From NCBI GenBank assembly GCA_023954715.1, contig JAGSHD010000002.1, positions 1-64,000 on the forward strand: 64,000 bases of DNA, given 5' to 3'. The translations under genes and the position numbers were made by a program. Numbering within the stretch: position 1 is the first letter of the stretch; every line of letters starts with the position of its first letter. A model generated the notes under the pieces. It was not told the origin of the DNA. It saw nothing but the letters and a program-made list of their open reading frames with translations, and searched no databases. This DNA comes from Candidatus Cloacimonadota bacterium (GTDB lineage Bacteria > Muiribacteriota > UBA6191). This document shows positions 1 to 8,601 of the stretch, one piece after another.

Positions 1-1735
1 TGCTATCATGGGGGCGGATGATATTGCCGCTTTAGTTGCACAAACACAAGCAACTCCACCTCCCGCTGATGAAAAAGATGATGACGCTATCATGGGGGCG
101 GATGATATTGCCGCTTTAGTTGCACAAACACAAGCAACCCCGACTCCTCCTGTTGAAATTGAAGACGATGACGATGCTTTAATGGGAGCAGATGACATAG
201 CCGCTTTAGTTGCGCAAACACAAATAGCTCCACCAGAAGTCGAAAAACAAGAAGACAACTCTATTATGAGTGCTGATGATATAGCATCTTTGGTAACTCA
301 ATCTCAAACAGAAGCAGCAGAAGAAAAAGAAGATGATTCTATTATGAGTGCTGATGATATAGCAGCATTAGTGGCTCAAAACGAGCAGTCATCGGAGCAA
401 GATAATGATGACGCTATCATGGAAGCCGACGATATTGCTGCCTTAGTAGCTCAAAGTCAAACGACACCCAAGACAGCAGATATAGATGAAGATGATGACT
501 CTATAATGAATGCTGATGATATTGCAAAACTTGTGGCTCAAAGTCAAAACGAAAATGAAGTCGAACCTGATGCCAATCAAACTGATATTCTAAGTGGACA
601 AGAGCAACCAGACTCTGATGCCATTCTATCTCAAGACGACATTCAAGACTTACTTAGTGGCTCAGGAATGGATAGCCAAAAGGATGAAGACATTCAAGAA
701 AATGAAATAGAGTCTCTGTTTAACTCTCCTCCTCCAACACAAGACACGTCCGCATCCAATGATGTTATGAGCGATGAAGCAATCGCTAAAATGTTTGAAC
801 CAAACTCTCAGACTCCTGTACAATCTATGCCACAAGAACCACGACAAGATGAGTTAAATCCTGCAGAAATGGCTGCAATGCTTAAAGAAGCTAATGAAGA
901 GCTTGAAGAAACACAAGCCGTTCCTGCTCATGAAGAACCAGAAATCGATCAAGAAATTCAAGCAAATCGACAAGCCCAACTAGACGCATTGCTCTCAACA
1001 ACAACTAATTTAACAGATGCCTTTGAAGATGACACTCCTAAGTCAAAGTCCATATTTGATGAAGAAGAGTCTAATTTACAATTTACTCCTCCTACAGATT
1101 TCAGTGAAAAACCAAAATCAAAAAATTTACAAAAGTTTATAGTTGCAGCAGTAATTACAATAGTTTTAACTGGTGGTGGATATGGAATATACCAATACTT
1201 ACAAAAGTCAAAAACTAACACTCCAGAAACCATACAATGGGCCATGACCCCATTGTTAAACAACAAAACTAGCCTACGATCTCAATTTAGTTTAGGTGAA
1301 AACTTACCATGGGGAGGAGTTAGCGTATTTGCTTCTAGTATCTCAAAAACCAGTGCTTCAAACTCTATTAGTAAACACTATGGTAAGGACTTAGTAATCC
1401 AAAAGTCTGAAACCACAAAAGAAACCATTAAGGTAAAGGTCAACAAAGTAGGAGACCAATTATTTTATTGTGATTATGCTATCAAAAAAAATGACAAGTA
1501 CTATTTGAAAAGAACTGCTTATTTACTACTAGATTCTAAAACTACTATTCGAGTTGATTTTGTAAATTCGAGTACCAAAGCAGAAGACGCTCAGTTATCT
1601 AGTAAGTCTAAACAATGGGCAGATATTAAAAAAGGTTTTACTTCAAAGTTTGATACAAAACTAGGTACAGTAACTGAAGAGTCTTTCAACTCCGCTGCCA
1701 AGTTTTTTATTGATTCGGTAAACACGAAGCAGTAA
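1..1735 (+). CDS. Membrane protein with tandem FliM-N-terminus-like repeats (5' partial)
   Basis: The frame is open to the left edge, so the true start lies outside the window. The visible part holds seven copies of a motif close to IMxADDIAxLVAQ (methionine codons at 8, 92, 182, 266, 344, 419 and 506) and an eighth, ILSQDDIQDLLSG, near 623. The eighth copy closely resembles the N-terminal CheY-binding peptide of FliM (consensus around ILSQxEIDALL). Acidic, Pro/Gln-rich linkers separate the copies. A single hydrophobic segment lies near visible residues 377-397, followed by a C-terminal domain of about 180 residues that I do not recognise. The expected topology is a cytoplasmic repeat region and an external C-terminal domain. 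I infer a multivalent binder of a CheY-like or flagellar-switch partner; this is unproven. It overlaps the convergent DUF3109 gene by 29 bases. Confidence 0.85.
   Translation, partial: AIMGADDIAALVAQTQATPPPADEKDDDAIMGADDIAALVAQTQATPTPPVEIEDDDDALMGADDIAALVAQTQIAPPEVEKQEDNSIMSADDIASLVTQSQTEAAEEKEDDSIMSADDIAALVAQNEQSSEQDNDDAIMEADDIAALVAQSQTTPKTADIDEDDDSIMNADDIAKLVAQSQNENEVEPDANQTDILSGQEQPDSDAILSQDDIQDLLSGSGMDSQKDEDIQENEIESLFNSPPPTQDTSASNDVMSDEAIAKMFEPNSQTPVQSMPQEPRQDELNPAEMAAMLKEANEELEETQAVPAHEEPEIDQEIQANRQAQLDALLSTTTNLTDAFEDDTPKSKSIFDEEESNLQFTPPTDFSEKPKSKNLQKFIVAAVITIVLTGGGYGIYQYLQKSKTNTPETIQWAMTPLLNNKTSLRSQFSLGENLPWGGVSVFASSISKTSASNSISKHYGKDLVIQKSETTKETIKVKVNKVGDQLFYCDYAIKKNDKYYLKRTAYLLLDSKTTIRVDFVNSSTKAEDAQLSSKSKQWADIKKGFTSKFDTKLGTVTEESFNSAAKFFIDSVNTKQ
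2..660 (+). repeat. Tandem coding repeat, at least 8 units of about 75-117 bp
   Basis: Units start at methionine codons 8, 92, 182, 266, 344, 419 and 506, with a divergent unit near 623. The spacing varies from 75 to about 117 bases because the linkers differ. The first two units are almost identical at DNA level (about 1-53 against 85-137), which indicates recent duplication. Later units have drifted but keep the Ile-x-x-x-Asp-Asp-Ile pattern. More units may lie upstream of the window. Confidence 0.85.
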
Positions 1736-2282
1736 CACCTAGTGCATCATATAACTTTTTGACCCAAGCTTCTCCAAACTGTCTAGTTAAAGCATCTTTC
1801 TCGAATTCAACCATTAAGGGTTGATCTTTATTAAAACATCCATTACATGTAGCTCTTTTTTCAAAGCTTAAAACAGTAGAGAAAGCATTTTCAGAGACCA
1901 ACAAAGGAAACAAATGACAAGATAATGGTTTTCTAAAGTCAATCTTTCCTTCAAAATATAGACGTTCAAAGATGCATTTTTGTATTCCATCTTTATCTTC
2001 GGCTAAATAAACACAAGCTCCCGCTTCTTCCACTAATGGAGTATAAGAGCCACCATCTTCTTTATAGATAAGACCCTCTTCTTCTACAACTTTTTTGGCC
2101 TCTTCATTTAGTTCTGAAAAATAAAGATCCTTATTGGACACGATCCAGTCTTCTTCTTCTGAGGTAACTGGGCCACCAAGATCTCCATCCACACAGCATA
2201 AACCTTTACATTTTTCTAAATCACACCCAAAACGAAGTGTCTTTAAACCCTCTGATACCATTACATCTTCAATAAAAAACAT
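1707..2282 (-). CDS. DUF3109 family cysteine-rich protein
   Basis: A 191-residue soluble protein with the Cys pattern of the DUF3109 family, related in appearance to YkgJ-type metal-binding proteins: GCDLEKCKGLCC near the N-terminus, then single Cys in ACVYL and KCIFER, PLSCHLFPL, and a final CNGC pair. These cysteines probably bind Zn or Fe; the biochemical role of the family is unknown. A GAGGAT ribosome site precedes the start. It is convergent with the repeat protein and overlaps its 3' end by 29 bases. Family assignment is by recall of the motif order. Confidence 0.75.
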   Translation of the reverse strand: MFFIEDVMVSEGLKTLRFGCDLEKCKGLCCVDGDLGGPVTSEEEDWIVSNKDLYFSELNEEAKKVVEEEGLIYKEDGGSYTPLVEEAGACVYLAEDKDGIQKCIFERLYFEGKIDFRKPLSCHLFPLLVSENAFSTVLSFEKRATCNGCFNKDQPLMVEFEKDALTRQFGEAWVKKLYDALGVTASCLPNQ

Positions 2283-2680
2283 TCAATCCTCATCTATAAA
2301 CTTCTAAAAGATTCTCTTGGAATTCGACGCACATATATTTTTTAGCTTTACTATTTACTTCATATAGCAACTCTTATGAAATAGTATCATCTTAAATTGA
2401 TATAGCAACAGACTTATCCAATAATTACCTACATCCATGAATTATTCACTAACCACCTAATTCAATCAATTAAACACAAAAACAGACTATAAAAAATAAA
2501 AATTAATTAAGCCATTCAAAGACTTGAAAATATTTGCAAAATAAGCATCTATACCAGTAAAAAAAAAGTGAAATTTTCTTCTTCTGCTTCTTTGAATACA
2601 GAAACAACCTATGCTAAAATTAGGTGTCAACTTTGGTCATTTGGACCACTAAATTAATATAAGTTCCTAAGGAGGCGATC
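2283..2680. other. AT-rich intergenic region between divergent genes
   Basis: About 400 bases between the DUF3109 gene (minus) and hpf (plus). It is very AT-rich, with no ORF of note and no RNA gene that I recognise. The right end carries the hpf promoter candidate and ribosome site. Confidence 0.6.
2592..2620 (+). promoter_or_regulatory. Candidate sigma70-type promoter of hpf
   Basis: TTGAAT at 2592-2597 and TAAAAT at 2615-2620 are separated by 17 bases, and a TGC just before the -10 gives an extended -10 element. Transcription would start near 2627, leaving a leader of about 54 bases before hpf. Confidence 0.5.
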
Positions 2681-3271
2681 ATGAGAATAGTGCTTACTGG
2701 TCGACAAATCGAGTTAACCCCATCACTTAAAGAGTTTGCTGAAAAAAAATTAGATTCCCTTGCTTCATACGTTGATCACATCGATGAAATTGATGCGATA
2801 CTATCTGTCGAAAAAACAAAAAGCCAAGGTCTTATGCATACAGCAGAAGTAACCGTTTGGGCTAAAGGTATAAATTTTAGAGCATCACAATCTCATAAAG
2901 ATATGTATGCTGCTATTGATTTGATTCTTGATAAACTGGCAAAACAGATTACAAGATATAAAGACAAGCGAAAGAAAAAACCATTACGTAAGCATAAAAA
3001 AGACCAATCCGCATTTACTCATGCAGTTTTTGAATTTGATGAAGAGCTAATTGCTGCCCAAGAAGCCGAGCATCAAAAAGATTCTAAACCAAAGATTATT
3101 CGATCACATAATTTTGCATCTAAACCTATGTTTATCGATGAAGCTGCTGAACAACTTCAAACTATGCAACAAGATTTTATCATTTTTAATAATGCTGACT
3201 CTGATTGCTTGAGTGTTGTATACAAAAGAACAGACGGAAATATCGGCCTTATTGAGCCTCAGGCTAAATAA
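2681..3271 (+). CDS. hpf: Ribosome hibernation promoting factor, long form
   Basis: A 196-residue protein. The N-terminal ~100 residues fit the HPF/YfiA fold, which binds the 30S decoding region (start MRIVLTGRQIELTPSLKEFA, then the SVEKTK and HKDMYAAID segments). A charged linker leads to a C-terminal ~55-residue domain (SKPMFIDEAAEQL...NIGLIEPQ) typical of long HPF, which drives 100S ribosome dimers. The length matches long-form members. A strong TAAGGAGG ribosome site lies at 2668-2675, five bases before the ATG. A clear intrinsic terminator follows, so hpf is probably monocistronic. It is followed by secA and prfB, an order known from Bacillus. Confidence 0.93.
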   Translation: MRIVLTGRQIELTPSLKEFAEKKLDSLASYVDHIDEIDAILSVEKTKSQGLMHTAEVTVWAKGINFRASQSHKDMYAAIDLILDKLAKQITRYKDKRKKKPLRKHKKDQSAFTHAVFEFDEELIAAQEAEHQKDSKPKIIRSHNFASKPMFIDEAAEQLQTMQQDFIIFNNADSDCLSVVYKRTDGNIGLIEPQAK

Positions 3272-3295
3272 CAGCTACTTTCAATAATTCTATCT

Positions 3296-3321
3296 AAGCC
3301 TCCTTTTTGGGAGGCTTTTTT
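3296..3321 (+). terminator. Intrinsic terminator of hpf
   Basis: A perfect 8-bp stem (AAGCCTCC at 3296-3303 and GGAGGCTT at 3310-3317) with a short loop, followed by a T run. Confidence 0.85.
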
Positions 3322-3633
3322 ATTGTCTAAATCAAAACTTTGCACACAATAAATCGATGCAACCTTGTGAAGTATTCTTTGACTTTAAAAATTATAGAAA
3401 TACTTTGTTCTTTTCTCTATCAACATTGAATCCAAGAGATTTTTTCAGTAAACTGCAAACTGATATTTGTATATAATTTATAATGTGGCTATGTATTGAC
3501 TATTTTGTCACTCATCTTGTAATTATATTCCGTATATACGTAGGCTGTAGACGTAAATTTATAATATACAGTAAACAAAAGACAATCATTAGTCCCTCAT
3601 TGTCTTTGCACAATTAAATAGGATCCAAATAAT
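3322..3633. other. AT-rich leader region upstream of secA
   Basis: About 310 bases between the hpf terminator and secA, without a credible ORF. It contains several TATAAT-like hexamers (for example 3472-3477 and 3479-3484) and a TTGACT at 3496-3501, but no pair at proper spacing. The secA promoter must lie here, but I cannot place it. Confidence 0.45.
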
Positions 3634-6192
3634 ATGATTTTAGATGCAATTAAATCTTTCTTACCAAAAACTTATAATGATAGACAAGTTCGAAAACTAC
3701 AGTTGATAGTTGATGAAATAGACGCCTTAGAAACTAAAATGGAAGCACTGAGCGATAGTGAGCTACAAAACCAGACCAATATCTTACGCACAAGGGTCCA
3801 AGAGCAATTAGACGATGGAGCTGAATATTTTGAAGCTCTAGAATTTGTTCTACCAGAAGCCTTTGCAACTGTAAGAGAAGCGGCTAAAAGACTCCTAGGA
3901 GAAAGACACTATAATTGTCAGCTAATCGGTGGGATCGTTTTGTTTCGTGGAAATATCTGTGAAATGAAAACAGGAGAAGGAAAAACTCTTGTTTCTACTC
4001 TTCCTACCTACTTACATGGTCTAATGGGTAGAGGTGTTCACGTTGTTACAGTCAATGACTATTTAGCAAAAAGAGATTCTGAATGGATGGGACAAGTTCA
4101 TACATTTTTAGGACTTACAGTTGGCTTGATACACCATAATCAAGAAAACGAACCAAAAGCTGAAGCTTACAAATGTGATATTACCTATGGTACAAATAAT
4201 GAGTTTGGTTTTGACTATCTAAGAGATAATATGGCATCCGATGTCTCTGAGATGGTACAACGAAAAAACTACTGTATTATCGATGAGGTTGATTCTATTT
4301 TAATTGATGAAGCCAGAACTCCCCTAATCATATCTGGAAGTGGTGAAGGAAACATTGATCTATACAATAAAATGGCTCGATGGGTAAAACTACTTGAAAA
4401 AGATATCGACTTTACTGTTGATGAAAAGGCGCACTCTGTATATTTAACAGACGAGGGAATAGCTAAAGGTGAAAAAGTAATCGGAATCGAAAACCTTTAT
4501 GCACAAGAAAATCTAAAGCTTTTACATCACTTAGAAGCATCACTTAAAGCAGAAAATCTATTCCATTTAGACCAAAACTATGTTGTTCAAAATGGTGAAA
4601 TCGTTATTATTGACGAATTTACTGGTCGAATGATGCCAGGTAGACGATACTCTGATGGTATTCATGGGGCAATCGAAGCCAAAGAAGGCGTGCAAGTTCA
4701 ACAAGAAAGCTCAACTCTAGCTCAAGTTACATTTCAAAACTTTTTTCGTTTATATGACCGCTTAGCCGGAATGACAGGAACAGCACTTACTGAGGTTCGA
4801 GAGTTCGGTGAAATTTACGACCTTGATGTAATAGCAGTACCACCAAATAGAGTATTAGCAAGGCATGATCTTCCCGATAAAATCTATAAAACTCAAAAAG
4901 AAAAGTACGAAGCGATCATTGAGACCGCGAAAGAGTGCCACAAAACTGGTCAACCAATGTTAATCGGTACAATCTCAATCGAAAACTCTGAATTAATAGC
5001 AAATATTCTTAGAAACGAAAACATTCCTTGTAATGTTTTAAACGCTAAATATCACCAACAAGAAGCTGAAATTGTATCTACAGCGGGCCATAAAGGAGCA
5101 ATAACTATTGCTACTAATATGGCAGGTCGTGGAACAGATATTAAACTCGGTGAAGGAGTTGCTGATATTGGAGGCTTATTTATTTTAGGCTCCGAACGAC
5201 ACGAGTCACGACGAATTGACAATCAGTTAAGAGGTCGTGCCGGACGTCAAGGTGATCCTGGTACTTCACAGTTTTTTCTATCACTTGAAGATGACTTAAT
5301 GAGGGTCTTTGGTGGAGATCGGATGAGTAATATGATGAACTTCGTCGGCTGGGAATACGGAGAAACTATTGACTCTAAGATGGTGAGTAAAGCCCTAGAA
5401 AGTGCTCAAGGTCGTGTAGAAAACATGCACTTTGAGGCAAGAAAGCACATTTTAAAATATGATAATGTTATGAACGAGCATCGTAAAATTATCTATGAAC
5501 AAAGAAGACTAGCATTAACAGAAGAAAACCTCCAAGATCAGATCGATACGATGATGCAAGAGGCTGTAGCAAAAGTCGCAAGTTCCTTTGTCCACGAAGA
5601 AGTTCCTAGAGAAAACTGGGATTACGAAGAGGTTCAGGTTCAAATGTTTGAACTCTTCAACTATAAAATGACGGAAGACCAGTTTAAACTAGATGCAAAG
5701 CCACTAAGAGAGTCTCTCTATGAAGGCCTAAAAGAGCAATTCTTAGAAAGAGAAGAGCATTTTGGCAAAGAGTTTATGAGGCATGTTGAAAAAGCAATCT
5801 TACTTCAAACCGTTGATCAATGTTGGCGAGAGCATTTATCGCAAATGGAGCAACTCAAAGAAGGAATCGGACTTCGAGGTTATGGTCAAAAAGATCCTCT
5901 AGTAGAGTACAAATTAGAGTCTATTGATTTGTTTAACGAAATGATTCAAAGAATTCGAGAAGATACTATCTCTTTGTTGTTTAAATTAGATTTTGATCCA
6001 AACCAAGAGATGGAAATAGAAAGCCAAGATAGTGCTGAACTAACCTATTCTTCAACAGAAGAAGAGATGGAAGAACTAGCTGAACAAAAAGAAATGAAGC
6101 ATGTTCCTCATAAAGCAGAAAAAGTTGGAAGAAACGACCCTTGCCCATGTGGATCTGGTAAAAAGTATAAAAGATGTCACGGGAAATCATAA
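3634..6192 (+). CDS. secA: Preprotein translocase ATPase SecA
   Basis: The motor ATPase that drives unfolded preproteins through SecYEG. At 852 residues it is a normal length. Walker A MKTGEGKT lies at residues 111-118, the DEAD-type box appears as DEVDSILIDEARTP near residue 217, and the helicase segment ATNMAGRGTDIKLG is present. The far C-terminus has the zinc-binding SEC-C motif (NDPCPCGSGKKYKRCH), which in other bacteria binds SecB and ribosomes. The ATG is preceded by a modest TAGGAT site. prfB follows after 27 bases, probably in the same transcript. Confidence 0.98.
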   Translation: MILDAIKSFLPKTYNDRQVRKLQLIVDEIDALETKMEALSDSELQNQTNILRTRVQEQLDDGAEYFEALEFVLPEAFATVREAAKRLLGERHYNCQLIGGIVLFRGNICEMKTGEGKTLVSTLPTYLHGLMGRGVHVVTVNDYLAKRDSEWMGQVHTFLGLTVGLIHHNQENEPKAEAYKCDITYGTNNEFGFDYLRDNMASDVSEMVQRKNYCIIDEVDSILIDEARTPLIISGSGEGNIDLYNKMARWVKLLEKDIDFTVDEKAHSVYLTDEGIAKGEKVIGIENLYAQENLKLLHHLEASLKAENLFHLDQNYVVQNGEIVIIDEFTGRMMPGRRYSDGIHGAIEAKEGVQVQQESSTLAQVTFQNFFRLYDRLAGMTGTALTEVREFGEIYDLDVIAVPPNRVLARHDLPDKIYKTQKEKYEAIIETAKECHKTGQPMLIGTISIENSELIANILRNENIPCNVLNAKYHQQEAEIVSTAGHKGAITIATNMAGRGTDIKLGEGVADIGGLFILGSERHESRRIDNQLRGRAGRQGDPGTSQFFLSLEDDLMRVFGGDRMSNMMNFVGWEYGETIDSKMVSKALESAQGRVENMHFEARKHILKYDNVMNEHRKIIYEQRRLALTEENLQDQIDTMMQEAVAKVASSFVHEEVPRENWDYEEVQVQMFELFNYKMTEDQFKLDAKPLRESLYEGLKEQFLEREEHFGKEFMRHVEKAILLQTVDQCWREHLSQMEQLKEGIGLRGYGQKDPLVEYKLESIDLFNEMIQRIREDTISLLFKLDFDPNQEMEIESQDSAELTYSSTEEEMEELAEQKEMKHVPHKAEKVGRNDPCPCGSGKKYKRCHGKS

Positions 6193-6219
6193 ACAATACT
6201 TGAAAGAGTCTAATTTAAT

Positions 6220-7335
6220 ATGAATGAAATTGTTGAAAACATAGAGTATGAATTAAAAGAGTATATTCAAACATTTGAATCTATCGAATCGATCATTTCA
6301 CCTGACTCCTTAAAAGTGAACATCAAAGAAACCGAAGACCTGTTTGCTCAAGATCCAAATATCTGGAGTGACCCAGAAAAGGCAGCTAATCTAAATAAAC
6401 AGCTTCAAATTAAAAAGCAAAACTTAGCCGATTACAAACTCTTAAGTGAAACGCAAGACGAGCTTTTATTTTCTCTTGAGTTATTTAAAGATGATTCGGA
6501 TGAATCACTGATTCCTGATATTCAAAATCTTAATACTAACTTTAGAAAACTGCTCAAAGCTGCAAATTTAAAGTTTTTGCTCAATGGAGAATACGATCAC
6601 AATAACGCTATTGTAACTATACATCCCGGAGCTGGAGGTACAGAATCCTGTGATTGGGCATCGATGCTCTTACGCATGTATCAAAGATTGGCTGATATTA
6701 AGGGATTTAAATTTAAAACCCTAGATTATTTGGCTGGAGATGTTGCAGGAGTAAAATCAGTCACTTTTTCGCTTGAAGGTGACTATGCTTATGGTTATCT
6801 CAAATCAGAAATGGGAGTTCATCGATTGGTACGAATCTCCCCTTTTGATTCATCTGGCCGAAGACACACTTCATTTGCAAGTATAGATGTTTCTCCAGAA
6901 ATCGATGACTCCATAGATATTGAAATAAACGATAAAGATATACGAGTAGATACTTACTGTGCTTCAGGGGCTGGTGGACAAAGTGTTAACACTACTTATT
7001 CTGCTGTGCGAATTACTCACCTTGAAACAAATTTGGTAGTTACCTGTCAAAATGAAAAATCTCAGTTAAGCAATCGTAAAACCGCCATGAAAGTCTTACA
7101 GTCCCGCTTATTACAACTCGAGATGAAAAAACGTGAAAAAGAGATTAACAAGGGGTTAGCAGAGAAGATGGAAAATAGTTTTGGGTCTCAAATCAGAAAC
7201 TATGTTTTACATCCTTATCAAATGGTAAACGACTTAAGAAGTAATTATAAAACTACTTCTGCAGAAAAGGTACTAGATGGAGACCTTGAGGATATTATGC
7301 TTGAATATTTGAAATGGGTAAACAGTAACTCTTAA
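6220..7335 (+). CDS. prfB: Peptide chain release factor 2
   Basis: RF2 releases finished peptides at UGA and UAA codons. The 371-residue frame contains the stop-recognition tripeptide SPF in RISPFDSSGRRHTSF and the catalytic GGQ in SGAGGQSVNTTYSAVR. It is open from the start codon: the usual programmed +1 frameshift site (CTTTGA after about codon 25) is absent, so expression is not autoregulated that way here. It lies 27 bases after secA and its stop abuts the convergent response regulator gene. Confidence 0.97.
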   Translation: MNEIVENIEYELKEYIQTFESIESIISPDSLKVNIKETEDLFAQDPNIWSDPEKAANLNKQLQIKKQNLADYKLLSETQDELLFSLELFKDDSDESLIPDIQNLNTNFRKLLKAANLKFLLNGEYDHNNAIVTIHPGAGGTESCDWASMLLRMYQRLADIKGFKFKTLDYLAGDVAGVKSVTFSLEGDYAYGYLKSEMGVHRLVRISPFDSSGRRHTSFASIDVSPEIDDSIDIEINDKDIRVDTYCASGAGGQSVNTTYSAVRITHLETNLVVTCQNEKSQLSNRKTAMKVLQSRLLQLEMKKREKEINKGLAEKMENSFGSQIRNYVLHPYQMVNDLRSNYKTTSAEKVLDGDLEDIMLEYLKWVNSNS

Positions 7336-7752
7336 TTAAAAGTCATCAGCTAAAAACTCAATATCTCTTTTTCTAAAAAACTCTTGTACTAGCTCTTGTA
7401 GTGCCATTAAATCACAATCATCTTTTGTTAAAAACTCTTCAATACCAAGGTCATTAAACTCTCTAATATAGTTAACCTTAGGAAAAGCTGTTAAGACGAT
7501 AATACCAATATCTTGATTTGTTGAACGTAGAGCCTTGATAAACTCTTGTCCACTCATTTCTGGCATGTGAATATCAGTCATAACTAACTCATACTCTTTA
7601 TCTTGCATCAGTTTAAAGGCCTCTTTGCCATTTTCTGCTAAATCAATACTGTATTTTCCGTCATCTTGAAGAGCATCTGACAATAACTGCGAAAATAACT
7701 TTTCATCTTCGATAATGAGTATGTTTCTTAAGATTATAGCTTTTTCACACAT
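7336..7752 (-). CDS. Single-domain response regulator (CheY-like receiver)
   Basis: A 138-residue stand-alone receiver domain. The acidic pair is at E15-D16, the phospho-acceptor is D60 in VMTDIHMPEMSG, the switch threonine is T88 in LTAF, and the conserved lysine is K110 in FLTKDD. No output domain follows, so it probably signals by protein contact, like CheY or Spo0F. No kinase is adjacent. It could be a partner for the FliM-like repeats of the first gene, but nothing beyond motif compatibility shows this. Its stop codon abuts that of prfB. Confidence 0.88.
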   Translation of the reverse strand: MCEKAIILRNILIIEDEKLFSQLLSDALQDDGKYSIDLAENGKEAFKLMQDKEYELVMTDIHMPEMSGQEFIKALRSTNQDIGIIVLTAFPKVNYIREFNDLGIEEFLTKDDCDLMALQELVQEFFRKRDIEFLADDF

Positions 7753-8022
7753 ATATAGACACCTTAGGTATTTTGTTCATTTGCATTTTAATAATGACAT
7801 ACTTCGACCACATAGTATTTACTATATTCCACCCGAATACTGCACATAAATACGAACGTAAGTTTCTGGACATTATACTGTTATAAAAGCATTTATTCAA
7901 ATTTTTACACGTCATACAAAAGTACTTAAATTAAATAATTTTTTGTTTATTCTACGCAATCCTGATTTGAATGTAATTAAGTCCTTCAATGTTTCCGAAT
8001 GTATATAAAGAAGGAGACTCCC

Positions 8023-8601
8023 ATGACTAACTCATTATCCAAACTACAAATAGAATCAGATGAAGCTCATTTTCAAGACATTGAGGAATCACCACTCAAG
8101 CTATTAAGCACTCCTGAAAAACTTCCTGAATACCAAGAAGTAGAGAAGTTTATAAAAAAAGCACTTCATAATATTGATCGATGGATGAACTCCTATGCTA
8201 AAGAAGGTTTAAAGTTTGATGATCGATTCGGTTTTACTCTATATAAAGCTCTTTTAACTGAAATTTCTGAATATGTCCAATTATGCAAATTGAATGGACA
8301 GAAGCTATCTCGACCAAAAATTAAGGATTTTTTGACTCCACTCAAATCATTAAGACGTGGGGAGCATCTACTAAGTGGAGCTAAACTAACAATGCTTTTA
8401 GAAACACAGGATGCCATCAGCAACAAAGACCTATATTATCTGGCGAACCCTGAAAAACTAAAAGCACCTCATTTAGGGCCTCTGCAAAGTTATTCAGAAA
8501 TGGTTGTATGGGAAACCCTACATATGATTGAGTTAGATTTCACCCAACAATTAAATGATCAAACATTAAATCAAAAACAGCACTTAAGCCAAATTAAGTA
8601 A
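8023..8601 (+). CDS. Hypothetical protein
   Basis: A soluble 192-residue protein that I do not recognise. It has charged helical segments (VEKFIKKALHNIDRWMN, LLTEISEYVQLCKL), no signal peptide, no membrane segment and no Cys motif. I chose the ATG at 8023 because a strong AAGGAG lies at 8011-8016, six bases upstream; the in-frame ATG at 7999 has no such site. It is convergent with the MFS gene, with an 8-base overlap. Confidence 0.7.
   Translation: MTNSLSKLQIESDEAHFQDIEESPLKLLSTPEKLPEYQEVEKFIKKALHNIDRWMNSYAKEGLKFDDRFGFTLYKALLTEISEYVQLCKLNGQKLSRPKIKDFLTPLKSLRRGEHLLSGAKLTMLLETQDAISNKDLYYLANPEKLKAPHLGPLQSYSEMVVWETLHMIELDFTQQLNDQTLNQKQHLSQIK

Noticed and set aside
2..660. CRISPR-like array
   Set aside because: The periodic repeats are in frame, vary in spacing and encode a protein motif; they are coding repeats.
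3472..3529. secA promoter
   Set aside because: Several TATAAT-like hexamers and a TTGACT exist, but no pair has 16-18 base spacing, so no single site can be chosen.
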